Source of the DNA: Chryseobacterium foetidum
Lineage (GTDB): Bacteria > Bacteroidota > Bacteroidia > Flavobacteriales > Weeksellaceae
Reading direction: 5' to 3'
NCBI RefSeq assembly: GCF_025457425.1
Contig: NZ_JAMXIA010000001.1
Coordinates: forward strand, 2,976,001 to 3,040,000
DNA length: 64,000 bases
Part shown: in pieces, positions 56,631 through 64,000 of the stretch
Numbering within the stretch: the first letter of the stretch is position 1
Layout of the letters: each line of letters begins with the position of its first letter
Translations under genes and position numbers: made by a program
The notes under the pieces: generated by a model
Told to the model about the DNA's origin: nothing
Database searches by the model: none
The model's input: only the letters and a program-made list of their open reading frames with translations

Positions 56631-57272
56631 ATGGAAAATCTGCACGATAAGAGAAAAGTTTACGAAAAATTACAACTTATTGAAAATGAGATTAAACAAA
56701 ATCCTTTCGAGCAGTTCAGAGACTGGTTTTTGGAAGCTACTGAGAATCCTGCGGTATCAGAATCCAACGCAATGGCCGTGTCTACAGTAGAAGATGACGG
56801 TTGCCCGCGCACCAGAATGGTTTTATTGAAATCTTACAGTCATGATGGATTTGTATTTTTCACCAATTATGACAGCCGCAAAGGAAAGTCTATTGAAAAA
56901 ACGCATAAAGCCTGTCTTCATTTTTTTTGGCCATCACTGGAAAGGCAGATCATCATCAAAGCAGATTTGGAAAGAATTGCTGAGAATTTAAGCGACGGAT
57001 ATTTTCATTCCAGACCAAAAGGAAGTCAGCTGGGAGCGGTGGTTTCGCCTCAGAGCGAAAAAATTCCGAACAGAGAATTTCTTGAAGATAAACTTAAAAA
57101 TCTGGAGCAGGAATTTGAAAATAAAGAAATATCAAGACCGCAAAACTGGGGTGGCTACATTGCAAAACCTTACGAAATTGAATTCTGGCAGGGAAGACCT
57201 AACCGATTGCACGATAGGATTATATACGAGTTGGGAGACTTGGATTGGGAGATTTCACGTTTAGCGCCATAA
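56631..57272 (+). CDS. pdxH: Pyridoxamine 5'-phosphate oxidase
   Basis: PdxH oxidises pyridoxine or pyridoxamine phosphate to pyridoxal phosphate with FMN. The 213-residue protein has MAVSTVEDDGCPRTRMVLLK, FFTNYDSRKGKSIEKTHKAC, HSRPKGSQLGAVVSPQSE and the C-terminal PNRLHDRIIYE...WEISRLAP, which bind FMN and substrate. It is complete. The nearby PLP-type class IV homologue is probably unrelated functionally. Confidence 0.95.
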   Translation: MENLHDKRKVYEKLQLIENEIKQNPFEQFRDWFLEATENPAVSESNAMAVSTVEDDGCPRTRMVLLKSYSHDGFVFFTNYDSRKGKSIEKTHKACLHFFWPSLERQIIIKADLERIAENLSDGYFHSRPKGSQLGAVVSPQSEKIPNREFLEDKLKNLEQEFENKEISRPQNWGGYIAKPYEIEFWQGRPNRLHDRIIYELGDLDWEISRLAP

Positions 57273-57290
57273 TTTTCACTTTTAAAGCAC

Positions 57291-57325
57291 AAAAAAACCT
57301 CATCTTGCGATGAGGTTAATTTTTT
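57291..57325. terminator. Bidirectional terminator between pdxH and HU
   Basis: AACCTCATC (57296-57304) and GATGAGGTT (57309-57317) pair over TTGC. A seven-A run before and TTTTTT after make it work on both strands. Confidence 0.92.
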
Positions 57326-57337
57326 ATAATCAGATGA

Positions 57338-57640
57338 TTATTTCTTTTTCTTCTTATCACTTGCACCTGCAACAGCAGTAGCCAGTTCAGCGCCAGCCTT
57401 AAATTTAGCTACTTTCTTGGCAGCGATTTTAATTGGCATCTTAGTAGCAGGGTTAATCCCCTGTCTTGCAGCTCTTTCAGCTACAGAAAAAGTACCGAAA
57501 CCTACCAATGAGATTTTTCCGTCTTTCTGCTGTAAAGTAGAAGTTACATTGGTCATAAAAGATTCTAGAGCAGCTTTTGCTGCAACTTTAGTAATTCCTG
57601 CATCTTTTGCAATTGCGTCGATTAATTCAGACTTGTTCAT
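57338..57640 (-). CDS. HU-family DNA-binding protein
   Basis: The 100-residue histone-like protein has the HU fold: MNKSELIDAIAKDAGITKVAAKAALESF, LVGFGTFSVAERAARQGINP with the proline arm (NPATKMPIKI) and KVAKFKAGAEL. A Lys-rich tail (SDKKKKK) follows. It binds DNA as a dimer and compacts the nucleoid. It has a complete promoter 36 bp upstream. Confidence 0.95.
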   Translation of the reverse strand: MNKSELIDAIAKDAGITKVAAKAALESFMTNVTSTLQQKDGKISLVGFGTFSVAERAARQGINPATKMPIKIAAKKVAKFKAGAELATAVAGASDKKKKK

Positions 57641-57675
57641 AATTTGTAATATTAAAAGTTAGTTTGTTATAAAAG

Positions 57676-57706
57676 CAAATTTAATACAATTTTCATATTG
57701 TGCAAA
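57676..57706 (-). promoter_or_regulatory. Complete promoter of the HU gene
   Basis: On the minus strand TTTG (complement of 57703-57706), a 19-bp spacer and TAAATTTG (complement of 57676-57683) match the consensus exactly. GC follows. The HU ATG is 36 bases downstream. Confidence 0.82.
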
Positions 57707-58027
57707 TTTTTTGGTAAAACTTATTGAAATTTTCATAAAACTGAAAAAATCGTTACATTTTGCTAATTTGAAAACTGACGAAAAATACGCATTTGCAGCC
57801 GCTAAAATTGTGCCAAATGCCCTAAATATAATGTTTTACGAAAATTGGTCAATTTTATTTTGATTTTATTAAATCCTAAATCTGTAAAATTTGATAAGTA
57901 ATATCAAAATATGATTGAAAATCTGCTAAAATAATTTTATTATCAATTAAAATTCATCAATCGAATTAATATTAAAATTGAAGGGGTCACAGGATTTTAA
58001 ATAGGTTACATTTTGGAAAATTATTAA
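57707..58027. other. AT-rich non-coding gap between HU and panD
   Basis: This 320-bp stretch has no supportable ORF, tRNA or strong hairpin. It is the longest featureless gap in the window. Two blocks stand out: CGCATTTGCAGCCGCTAAAATTG (57788-57810), which is less AT-rich, and AAGGGGTCACAGG (57981-57993) before panD. I cannot assign a function. Confidence 0.5.
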
Positions 58028-58035
58028 TAAATTTG
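58028..58035 (+). promoter_or_regulatory. -7 element of panD
   Basis: TAAATTTG followed by CACC ends four bases before the panD ATG at 58040. With a start point about five bases after the -7 element, the transcript would be leaderless. TTTG lies only 12 bp upstream, so the -33 is unclear. Confidence 0.5.
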
Positions 58036-58039
58036 CACC

Positions 58040-58390
58040 ATGTTTATAGAAGTTTTCAAATCTAAAATTCACAGGGTAAGAGTTACGGCTTCAGACCTTA
58101 ATTATATAGGAAGTATTACCATAGATGAAGATCTGATTGATGCTGCAGGTTTGGTAGTTGGAGAAAGGGTTTACATCGTGAATGTAAACAACGGTGAGCG
58201 TTTCGACACTTACGTTATCAAAGGAAAAAGAAAATCCGGCGAAGTTTGTCTGAACGGTCCTGCGGCAAGAAAAGTGCAGCGTGACGATATCATCATCATC
58301 ATTGCTTATGCTCAGATGAGCCCTGAAGAAGCCAGAGATTTCCAGCCAAAAATTGTTTTCCCTGACGAAAAAACCAATCTTCTTACCTAA
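58040..58390 (+). CDS. panD: Aspartate 1-decarboxylase
   Basis: PanD makes beta-alanine for pantothenate. The 116-residue proenzyme cleaves itself between Gly24 and Ser25 ([10 protein letters not shown]) to form the pyruvoyl cofactor. [14 protein letters not shown], the Tyr58 region ([13 protein letters not shown]) and [13 protein letters not shown] are as expected. Four bases separate its stop from the start of the next gene. panC is far away at 24 kb. Confidence 0.96.
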   Translation: MFIEVFKSKIHRVRVTASDLNYIGSITIDEDLIDAAGLVVGERVYIVNVNNGERFDTYVIKGKRKSGEVCLNGPAARKVQRDDIIIIIAYAQMSPEEARDFQPKIVFPDEKTNLLT

Positions 58391-58394
58391 AACA

Positions 58395-59474
58395 ATGGAA
58401 GAGAAGAAAAAAAGTCCCCTAAAAAGTTTTTTAACGATCCTTATTTCATTGGCTTTTGCAGCTTTCTTTTTGTGGTATGCTACAAAAGGACTTGATTTTA
58501 AGGTTATTCAAAAATCCTTATCCAAAGCAAATTATTGGTGGGTGGCTTTCGCAGGTGTTTTCGGTTTGTTAGCTTATTGGTTTCGTGCCGTTCGTTGGAA
58601 TCTTCTGTTGGAACCGATGGGTCACAAAATCTCCAGTTCAAACGCTTTGTGGAGTATCTCTTTCGGATATCTGATGAATCTTACCATCCCAAGAAGTGGT
58701 GAAGTGGCTCGTGCTACGGCTTTGTATGGGGTTGAAAAAGTTCCTGTAAGCAAATCTGTCGGCACTATTATTTTGGAAAGAGTGATAGATCTTGTCTGTA
58801 TGATGGGTTTCCTTCTTTTAACGGTAATTTTTAAATTTGACACCATTATTTCTTTTTATGATTATGTCACTGCTAAAAAAGAAACAACTACAGAAAAACA
58901 GGTTCCCAGCGGTTTTGAAGAGTTTTTGATGAAGATTGGGATACAGGATTTTGCATTCTTCTACATGACCGTCAAGATTTTTGTGGCTATACTGCTTGTA
59001 GCTGTTGTGGTCTATTTGATTACATTTAAAAAAGCACAGCTCATTAATTTTGCCAAAGGGATTTGGGAGGGTATTGCTTCCATCTCAAAACTGGAGAAGA
59101 AGGGACAATTTATTTTTTATACACTTGCCATTTGGATTTCATATTACTTTGCGGCATATTTAGTTTGTTTTGCGCTTCCCGAAACGTCAGATTTTACTTT
59201 TGCAGACGGCTTTTTCATTATTGTTGTCGGTACTTTAGGAATGATCGTTCCTGCCAGCGGAGGCATCGGAGCTTTCAATCTTGCCATGAAATATGGTTTT
59301 ATGACCCTTTTTCTTGCCATGGGCAAAAATGGCGATGCTGGCGGTGAACTTGGGATTACTTACTCATTTATTTCTTTGCCATTGCAGTTATTTCTGATGC
59401 TTATTATGGGCGGAATCTCTGTAATCATGCTGGCAAGAGAACGAAGCAGGGTAGTGGAATCTTCGCACATTTAG
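58395..59474 (+). CDS. Lysylphosphatidylglycerol synthase TM-region-like protein (UPF0104)
   Basis: The 359-residue inner-membrane protein has about eight hydrophobic helices and the UPF0104 motifs: RAVRWNLLLEPMGHKISSSNALWSISFGYLMNL, RSGEVARATAL, VIDLVCMMGFL and the PASGGIGAFNLAM segment. The family includes the flippase domain of MprF and uncharacterised paralogues; there is no synthase domain here. ATG 58395 was chosen because an in-frame ORF from 58353 overlaps panD. It is probably cotranscribed with panD. Confidence 0.88.
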   Translation: MEEKKKSPLKSFLTILISLAFAAFFLWYATKGLDFKVIQKSLSKANYWWVAFAGVFGLLAYWFRAVRWNLLLEPMGHKISSSNALWSISFGYLMNLTIPRSGEVARATALYGVEKVPVSKSVGTIILERVIDLVCMMGFLLLTVIFKFDTIISFYDYVTAKKETTTEKQVPSGFEEFLMKIGIQDFAFFYMTVKIFVAILLVAVVVYLITFKKAQLINFAKGIWEGIASISKLEKKGQFIFYTLAIWISYYFAAYLVCFALPETSDFTFADGFFIIVVGTLGMIVPASGGIGAFNLAMKYGFMTLFLAMGKNGDAGGELGITYSFISLPLQLFLMLIMGGISVIMLARERSRVVESSHI

Positions 59475-59531
59475 TCTTTAATAAAACTCATTCCGGTTTA
59501 AAATCTTTAACTTTACTGAAAGCGATTTTTT

Positions 59532-60593
59532 ATGCATTTAAAAAACGATCTCAGTAAGAAACTTCGTACTCAATTTCCTATTATTCAGGCGCCGATGTTT
59601 GGGGTGAGCAGTCCGGAAATGACGTCAGCAGCAAATAATGCAGGCTGTTTGGGTTCTTTGGCTTTGGCAGATTTGTCCGCTGAAAAATCCTTGGAACAGA
59701 TTCAAAAAACGAAAAAACTCACCAATCGTGATTTTTCACTCAATATTTTTGTTCATCAAATTCCTGAGGTTACTGAAAAACTGAAAACTGATTTTTCTAG
59801 AACTAAAGTGTTTTTGGAAAATTTAGCTTCAGAAAATAATATTCAAGTTCAATTACCTGATTTTGATGATATTAAACTAAATTCTTACCACGAACAAATC
59901 GAAGCGGTAATTTCTGAAAAATGCAGAATTTTAAGTTTCACGTTTGGAAATTTAGATTCAGAAAGTATTCTTAAATTAAAAAATAATAACCTCCTTCTGA
60001 TTGGAACCTGCACTTCTGTTGAAGAAGCGATACAACTTGAAAATTCCGGAATCGACATCATCTGTGTTCAGGGTTGGGAAGCTGGCGGACATTGTGGAAG
60101 TTTTAATGATGAAAATATTCCGCAGATTGGCGGTTTTTCTTTACTGGCGCAGGTTTTTGATGCGGTAAAAGTTCCTTTGATCTACGCTGGCGGAATTTAT
60201 AATGCCCAGACTTTAAATGCTGCAAAAGATTTGGGAGCACAAGGATTTCAGATTGGAAGTATGCTTTTGGCTTCTCAGGAAAGTGCCCTATAGGATTTTG
60301 AAAAACAGCGGTTGTTTAAAGTAAAAGAAAACGAAATTATTTTAACGAAATCTTTTTCCGGAAGATTGGCGCGGGGAATTCAAAATACTTTTACAAAAAC
60401 GCTGGATGAGTCTTCTTACATCCTTCCGTATCCTTACATGAACAAACTGACCGCTGCATTCAGAACCGCTGCGAGAGAAGCTAAAAATGCCGAATTTGTC
60501 AATCTTTGGCTGGGACAGTCCATTCAAAAATACAGTAAAGATTCTACGGAAGTTATTTTAAAAAATTTTATTCAGGACTGCGAATCTTTTTAA
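59532..60593 (+). pseudogene. Nitronate monooxygenase interrupted by an amber codon
   Basis: The frame from ATG 59532 encodes a 2-nitropropane dioxygenase-type FMN enzyme (PIIQAPMFGVSSPEMTSAANNAG, GWEAGGHCGSF with the catalytic His, IYAGGIYNAQTLNAAKDLGAQGFQIGSMLLASQESAL) but reads TAG at 60291-60293. The same frame continues without shift to a second stop at 60593 with family-like sequence (DFEKQRLFKVKENEIILTKSFSGRLARG). So one base change splits a 353-codon gene. The rest is intact, which suggests recent loss, read-through or a sequencing error. The N-terminal 253 residues could still fold. Confidence 0.88.
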
Positions 60594-60595
60594 CG

Positions 60596-60627
60596 AAAAA
60601 ATCCCTTTCAAATGAGAAAAGGATTTT
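60596..60627 (+). terminator. Probable terminator after the nitronate monooxygenase
   Basis: AAAATCC (60597-60603) pairs with GGATTTT, extended by CTTTC with GAAAA around AAATGA, followed by T-rich sequence. It lies just after the second stop. The rest of the 190-bp gap to mpl is AT-rich without clear signals. Confidence 0.55.
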
Positions 60628-60783
60628 GAATTTTATATAAATTTAAACTTTAGTAAGTTGGAACTGTTCATTATCAATACTAATTGATTTAAATACAACT
60701 TAATTTTCATCTTTGATGAAACTCAAAAATCTTAATCAATTATCTTAAAATTTTAATAACCTTAATGGTTTAAAATCTTAAAC

Positions 60784-62124
60784 TTACTTCGTCAAATCAA
60801 GTCCGCCGAAATTTCCTGAACTCATCATCATATATACACCTTCGGTTTTGTCTAAAGTATTCCAGTATTCATGAAGATCTTCAGCATTGGTAAAGACTTT
60901 CAGATTTTCATTTTTAAATTTTTCTTTAATCAATTCAGGAGAAATGGCTTCCATCCTTTTGATTTTCAAAGCGTCTTCAGAGTAAAATACTATTGCATCT
61001 TCAGGTCCATCCATCGCATGATCATACTGTTCCAGAAATACAGGATTCAGGCTTGAATATGTATGAAGTTCAAGAAAAGCGTGTTTTTTTTCATTTTTAA
61101 ACTGCTCGCAGAACGCTTTTACGGCTGCTTTTACCTTACTTGGTGCGTGTGCGAAGTCTTTGTAAAGAATTCCGCCATCATTTCTTTCTACTTTCTCCAG
61201 ACGTTTTGAAGCACCCTTAAAACTCATAATCGCTTCATAGAATTCTTCATCCATAATGCCTAAGGTGTGGCAGATATGTCTTGCGCCTTCAAGATTTAAC
61301 AGATTGTGAGCTCCAAAAACAGAAAGCGGAACATTGCCCATCACATCGGTTTTCAAAAGAACTTTTCCGTTGCTGATTTCGTATTCAGGAGTTCTGTAAG
61401 GCATTTTTCTGAAATAATTTTCAGCATTTTCCACTACTTTTACGACTTCGGCATCTTCTTCATTATAAACCAAAACACCGCCAGGCGTAATGCTTGCAAC
61501 GAATTTTCTGAACTGCTCGATATAATCATCAAATGTTTTAAAAACATTAATGTGATCCCACGCAATACCGCTCAGCAAAGCGATATTAGGCTGATACAAC
61601 AAAAATTTTGAACGTAAATCAATAGGAGAAGAAAGGTATTCATCACCTTCCAAAACCATAAAATCGTTATCCTCCGTAAGTTTCACCATACAGTCGAAAC
61701 CTTCCAGTTGTGCACCAACCATGTAATCTACATCTTTCTGATGAAAATTGAGGACGTGCAAAATCATCGATGTTATTGTGGTTTTGCCGTGAGATCCTGC
61801 GATGACAACTCTGGTTTTATTTTTAGCCTGTTCGTAAAGAAATTCAGGATAAGAATATATTTTTAAACCTAATTCTTTAGCTTTTGCCAGTTCAGGATTA
61901 TCGTTGTGGGCGTGCATTCCTAAAATAACAGCATCGATATCCGAACTTATTTTTTCTGGAAACCAACCTAATTCTTCGGGAAGAATATTTTTGTTTTCAA
62001 GTCTTGATCTTGAAGGTTCAAAAATAGCATCGTCTGATCCGGTTACCTGATATCCTTTGTCTTTAAGAGCGATGGCTAAATTATGCATCGCACTTCCACC
62101 AATGGCAATGAAATGGGTTTTCAA
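60784..62124 (-). CDS. mpl: UDP-N-acetylmuramate:tripeptide ligase (murein recycling)
   Basis: Mpl reattaches recycled L-Ala-gamma-D-Glu-meso-Dap to UDP-MurNAc. The 446-residue Mur ligase has the Rossmann start MKTHFIAIGGSAMHNLAIAL, the P-loop AGSHGKTTITSMI, GDEYLSSPIDLRSKFLLY and the Mur C-terminal DFAHAPSKVKAAV. Mpl rather than MurC is favoured by DDNP-like spacing and by the EYLSSPIDLRSKF motif. It is part of a minus-strand run with the following lipoprotein, plsC and Nudix genes. Confidence 0.92.
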   Translation of the reverse strand: MKTHFIAIGGSAMHNLAIALKDKGYQVTGSDDAIFEPSRSRLENKNILPEELGWFPEKISSDIDAVILGMHAHNDNPELAKAKELGLKIYSYPEFLYEQAKNKTRVVIAGSHGKTTITSMILHVLNFHQKDVDYMVGAQLEGFDCMVKLTEDNDFMVLEGDEYLSSPIDLRSKFLLYQPNIALLSGIAWDHINVFKTFDDYIEQFRKFVASITPGGVLVYNEEDAEVVKVVENAENYFRKMPYRTPEYEISNGKVLLKTDVMGNVPLSVFGAHNLLNLEGARHICHTLGIMDEEFYEAIMSFKGASKRLEKVERNDGGILYKDFAHAPSKVKAAVKAFCEQFKNEKKHAFLELHTYSSLNPVFLEQYDHAMDGPEDAIVFYSEDALKIKRMEAISPELIKEKFKNENLKVFTNAEDLHEYWNTLDKTEGVYMMMSSGNFGGLDLTK

Positions 62125-62126
62125 AA

Positions 62127-62567
62127 TTATTTTGTGTTATTTACGTTGTTGTCTATGATTTTCTGGAAAACTTCTACAATATTTTCCCATTTTTTCTGGT
62201 CAACCGCCATGATCAGGCTTGCATCTGACTTGCTTCCGGAATTTTTACCTTTTTTAACCGTGATGGTCACGGAAGCACGGTCGTAGATTTTTTTGCGGTC
62301 TTCAATAATTTTTCTGAATTGATTTTCGCTTAAAACTTTATCGATATTCTGAAGTTCAGCATCAGAAATCTTAAATTTTTTCCTTGTCTTTTTTCCGTTG
62401 GACTCCAGCGAGTAAAACACCTTGTTGTCTTTGATCAAAAGGTTTTCATACATCGGGGCATAACCTCCGGCTTTTGCGTAGCTGAAATCAAATTCTGAAA
62501 AAGCCTTTTGTGTATTGCAGGAGATTAGAAATGTGAGAATCAGAAAAAATGCAGCTAATTTTTTCAT
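62127..62567 (-). CDS. Hypothetical lipoprotein
   Basis: The 146-residue protein has a lipoprotein signal (MKKLAAFFLILTFLISC). The mature part has EFDFSYAKAGGYAPMYENLLI and NQFRKIIEDRKKIYDRASVTITV, a pattern I recall from small flavobacterial lipoproteins but cannot name. It lies two bases from mpl and six bases after plsC, so the three are surely cotranscribed. Its role is unknown. Confidence 0.82.
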   Translation of the reverse strand: MKKLAAFFLILTFLISCNTQKAFSEFDFSYAKAGGYAPMYENLLIKDNKVFYSLESNGKKTRKKFKISDAELQNIDKVLSENQFRKIIEDRKKIYDRASVTITVKKGKNSGSKSDASLIMAVDQKKWENIVEVFQKIIDNNVNNTK

Positions 62568-62573
62568 TTGTTT

Positions 62574-63380
62574 TTAGTTTAAAGGATTGTTACCCTGTGA
62601 TTTTTTGGCCTTTAGCTCTTCGTCGTAGGTATGAAGTACATTAAAATCTTCAGTCTGCTCAATGGCTGTCATAATTTTCAGAAGAATATCGTGAGAATTT
62701 TCTGTGTCGTAATCAATATCCAAAGGTGCTTTAAATTCCATGGTTGGTTTTACTCCGGTTACTTTTACACGAAGTCCTTTCTTATCAAAAGCTCGTCTGA
62801 AGCCATTAATTTTAATCGGAATTACAATTGGCCGCTGATTTTTTACCAGTTTGGCAGTGCCACGTCGTCCCTGAGCAAAAGCTGCTGTTGTCCCTTGCGG
62901 AAATGTCGCTACCCAGCCATTCTGTAAAGCTTTCATAATGTTGTCAACCTCGGTAAGGTCTACCATCCGGTTGACATTTTTTCCTTCAGCTCTCCAGGTT
63001 CTTTTTACTGTTACTGCACCGGCAACTTTGAAAATTTTAGGTAAAATCCCTTTATTCATCGTTTCTTCGGCAGCTACGTAATAAAAGTCGATTTTTGGGT
63101 TAAGCAGATAGATCGGGTTTTTGATGGTATTGAGATACCCGTTGTTCACCGAACAGAATGCGTGATACATCGCAGCCACATCAGCAAAATAGGTCTGATG
63201 GTTGGATACAAAAAGTACGTTGGAATCCGGAAGGTCTACCAAATGCTCGGTTCCAGAGATTTTTAGTTTATTAAAACCATTAAATCTTCTGTAGGAAACG
63301 ATACCGAGAATAAAGATGATAATCCTTTTTAAAAAGTAAGGAGTTCCGAATGCATCGGTAAATATATTTTTTTTGGCCAT
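62574..63380 (-). CDS. plsC: 1-acyl-glycerol-3-phosphate acyltransferase, unusual motifs
   Basis: The 268-residue PlsC-type protein has an N-terminal hydrophobic segment (RIIIFILGIVSYRRF) and acyltransferase domain. The usual NHxxxxD motif appears as NHQTYFAD with one extra residue between His and Asp. The usual FPEGTRS reads FPQGTTAAFAQGRRG, so the acidic residue is Gln. The rest (PIVIPIKINGF) is normal. It may acylate lysophosphatidate or another lipid. It lies 27 bases from the Nudix gene and six bases from the lipoprotein gene. Confidence 0.85.
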   Translation of the reverse strand: MAKKNIFTDAFGTPYFLKRIIIFILGIVSYRRFNGFNKLKISGTEHLVDLPDSNVLFVSNHQTYFADVAAMYHAFCSVNNGYLNTIKNPIYLLNPKIDFYYVAAEETMNKGILPKIFKVAGAVTVKRTWRAEGKNVNRMVDLTEVDNIMKALQNGWVATFPQGTTAAFAQGRRGTAKLVKNQRPIVIPIKINGFRRAFDKKGLRVKVTGVKPTMEFKAPLDIDYDTENSHDILLKIMTAIEQTEDFNVLHTYDEELKAKKSQGNNPLN

Positions 63381-63406
63381 GCTTCAGTAAAAACGATTGT
63401 GCAAAG

Positions 63407-64000
63407 TTACATTTTTTTAAGTAATTGGCTGAATTCGCTCAATATCATTGCGGTTGCACCCCAAATGATGTATCCGTTAAAATTGATTACCGGAACTTCT
63501 TTTCCACCTGCGGCATCTAGCGTCATCAGTTCAGGTGTATCCGGGAGATTCAGAAATGAGGTGATGGGAAATTCTATAACTTCCACAGCTTCACTTTCCT
63601 GAAGAATAAATTCAGGGTTTCTTTTTGAATACGAAATGAACGGATAAACATAAAAATTACTTGGCGGAATGTAGATTGGTGACATTTCACGGATAATTCT
63701 TACATAAGGCTTTTCGAGACCAATTTCTTCGGAAGTCTCGCGGATGGCTGTCTCAGCAAAATCTCTGTCAAATTCTTCTCTTTTTCCGCCTGGCAGGGAG
63801 ATTTGTCCGCTGTGACGATCTCTTTGATTTTCAGTTCGCTGAATCAGTGGGAAGTACCATTCATCATGTTTCAGATAGATCACAATATTGACAGCGGCAA
63901 ATTTTGGATTTTTCTCTAAAACCTGCTCATAAGTAAAAACCGGACGTGATGGAGGCGAAAAAATGCCGTGCGCATCTTCACCGCTCAGTTCTGTCTTTTT
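63407..64000 (-). CDS. CoA pyrophosphatase-like Nudix hydrolase, 5' end missing
   Basis: The frame runs off the right edge (198 codons visible, stop at 63407-63409). The Nudix box is GGKREEFDRDFAETAIRETSEEIGL. Upstream QISLPGGKRE with RxxxRDRHSGQIS resembles the CoA pyrophosphatase NuA motif (LLxxxRSxxLRxHxGQ). The visible start KKTELSGEDAHGIFSPPSRP is inside the protein, so the true start is beyond the window. The internal GTG at 63883 is not the start, because in-frame upstream sequence continues the fold. Confidence 0.88.
   Translation of the reverse strand, partial: KKTELSGEDAHGIFSPPSRPVFTYEQVLEKNPKFAAVNIVIYLKHDEWYFPLIQRTENQRDRHSGQISLPGGKREEFDRDFAETAIRETSEEIGLEKPYVRIIREMSPIYIPPSNFYVYPFISYSKRNPEFILQESEAVEVIEFPITSFLNLPDTPELMTLDAAGGKEVPVINFNGYIIWGATAMILSEFSQLLKKM

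Noticed and set aside
1..64000. A complete new defence or mobile genetic system
   Set aside because: I looked for reverse transcriptases, helicase-nuclease pairs, toxin-antitoxin pairs, integrases and transposases and saw none; only one orphan nuclease-like protein is present.

Overview
The window is an AT-rich, gene-dense chromosomal segment of a flavobacterium in the phylum Bacteroidota, most likely Chryseobacterium or a close relative in the Weeksellaceae. I base this on a gldKLMN gliding/type IX secretion (T9SS) operon, a secreted protein with a type B T9SS sorting domain, promoters of the Bacteroidota TTTG-N(~19)-TAnnTTTG form, little sign of Shine-Dalgarno leaders, and the flavobacterial neighbourhood START-like protein / class IV aminotransferase / YqgE / PdxH / HU. 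There is no prophage, insertion sequence, CRISPR array or evident genomic island; nearly everything looks like core genome.

Layout. 0-12 kb: the end of dapA, a GNAT acetyltransferase, recG (apparently with a CTG start), a periplasmic thioredoxin, three consecutive POT peptide transporters and a dipeptidyl peptidase IV. The last four look like a peptide-scavenging cluster. 12-20 kb: a glycogen phosphorylase homologue without its cofactor lysine, an orphan nuclease-like protein, a T9SS cargo protein, a SnoaL-like protein, a possible transglutaminase-like protein and mtaB. 20-25 kb: an FMN-dependent GltB-like enzyme, an FKBP-like lipoprotein, an S4-domain protein, aroK, a tRNA-Lys/tRNA-Leu/tRNA-Lys cluster and panC. 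25-35.5 kb: a glycogen synthase-like stub, a DUF4270 lipoprotein and glmS as one operon, then gldK-gldL-gldM-gldN and an FAD oxidoreductase. 35.5-46 kb: a tRNA-Ser, asparaginase, RNA methyltransferases (TrmH family, RsmE), and tsaD back to back with a giant tamB. 46-54 kb: an Lrp/AsnC regulator with a probable operator, pdhB, kup, a Fur-family regulator, an LptA/OstA-like protein and a class III aminotransferase. 54-64 kb: START-like protein, degenerate class IV aminotransferase, amidase, yqgE, pdxH, HU, panD, a UPF0104 membrane protein, a nitronate monooxygenase broken by an amber codon, mpl, plsC and a Nudix hydrolase that runs off the right edge.

How the parts work together. GldK-N form the T9SS core, and the 14995-16827 protein is a likely substrate. 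DPP IV would release dipeptides for the three POT carriers. GlmS, Mpl, the amidase, TamB, the OstA-like protein and PlsC serve the envelope. PanC and PanD belong to pantothenate synthesis; MtaB, TsaD, RsmE and the TrmH homologue modify tRNA or rRNA.

The most unusual things lie outside ordinary gene calls: 6-7 bp tandem repeats placed at the stop or start codons of five genes in the first 12.3 kb; two glycogen-enzyme homologues that both lack key catalytic features; a perfect 11-bp inverted repeat around the promoter of the Lrp-type gene; divergent genes whose promoters lie inside each other's coding sequence; and dispersed palindromic intergenic repeats. I did not find a clear new multi-gene defence or mobile system.
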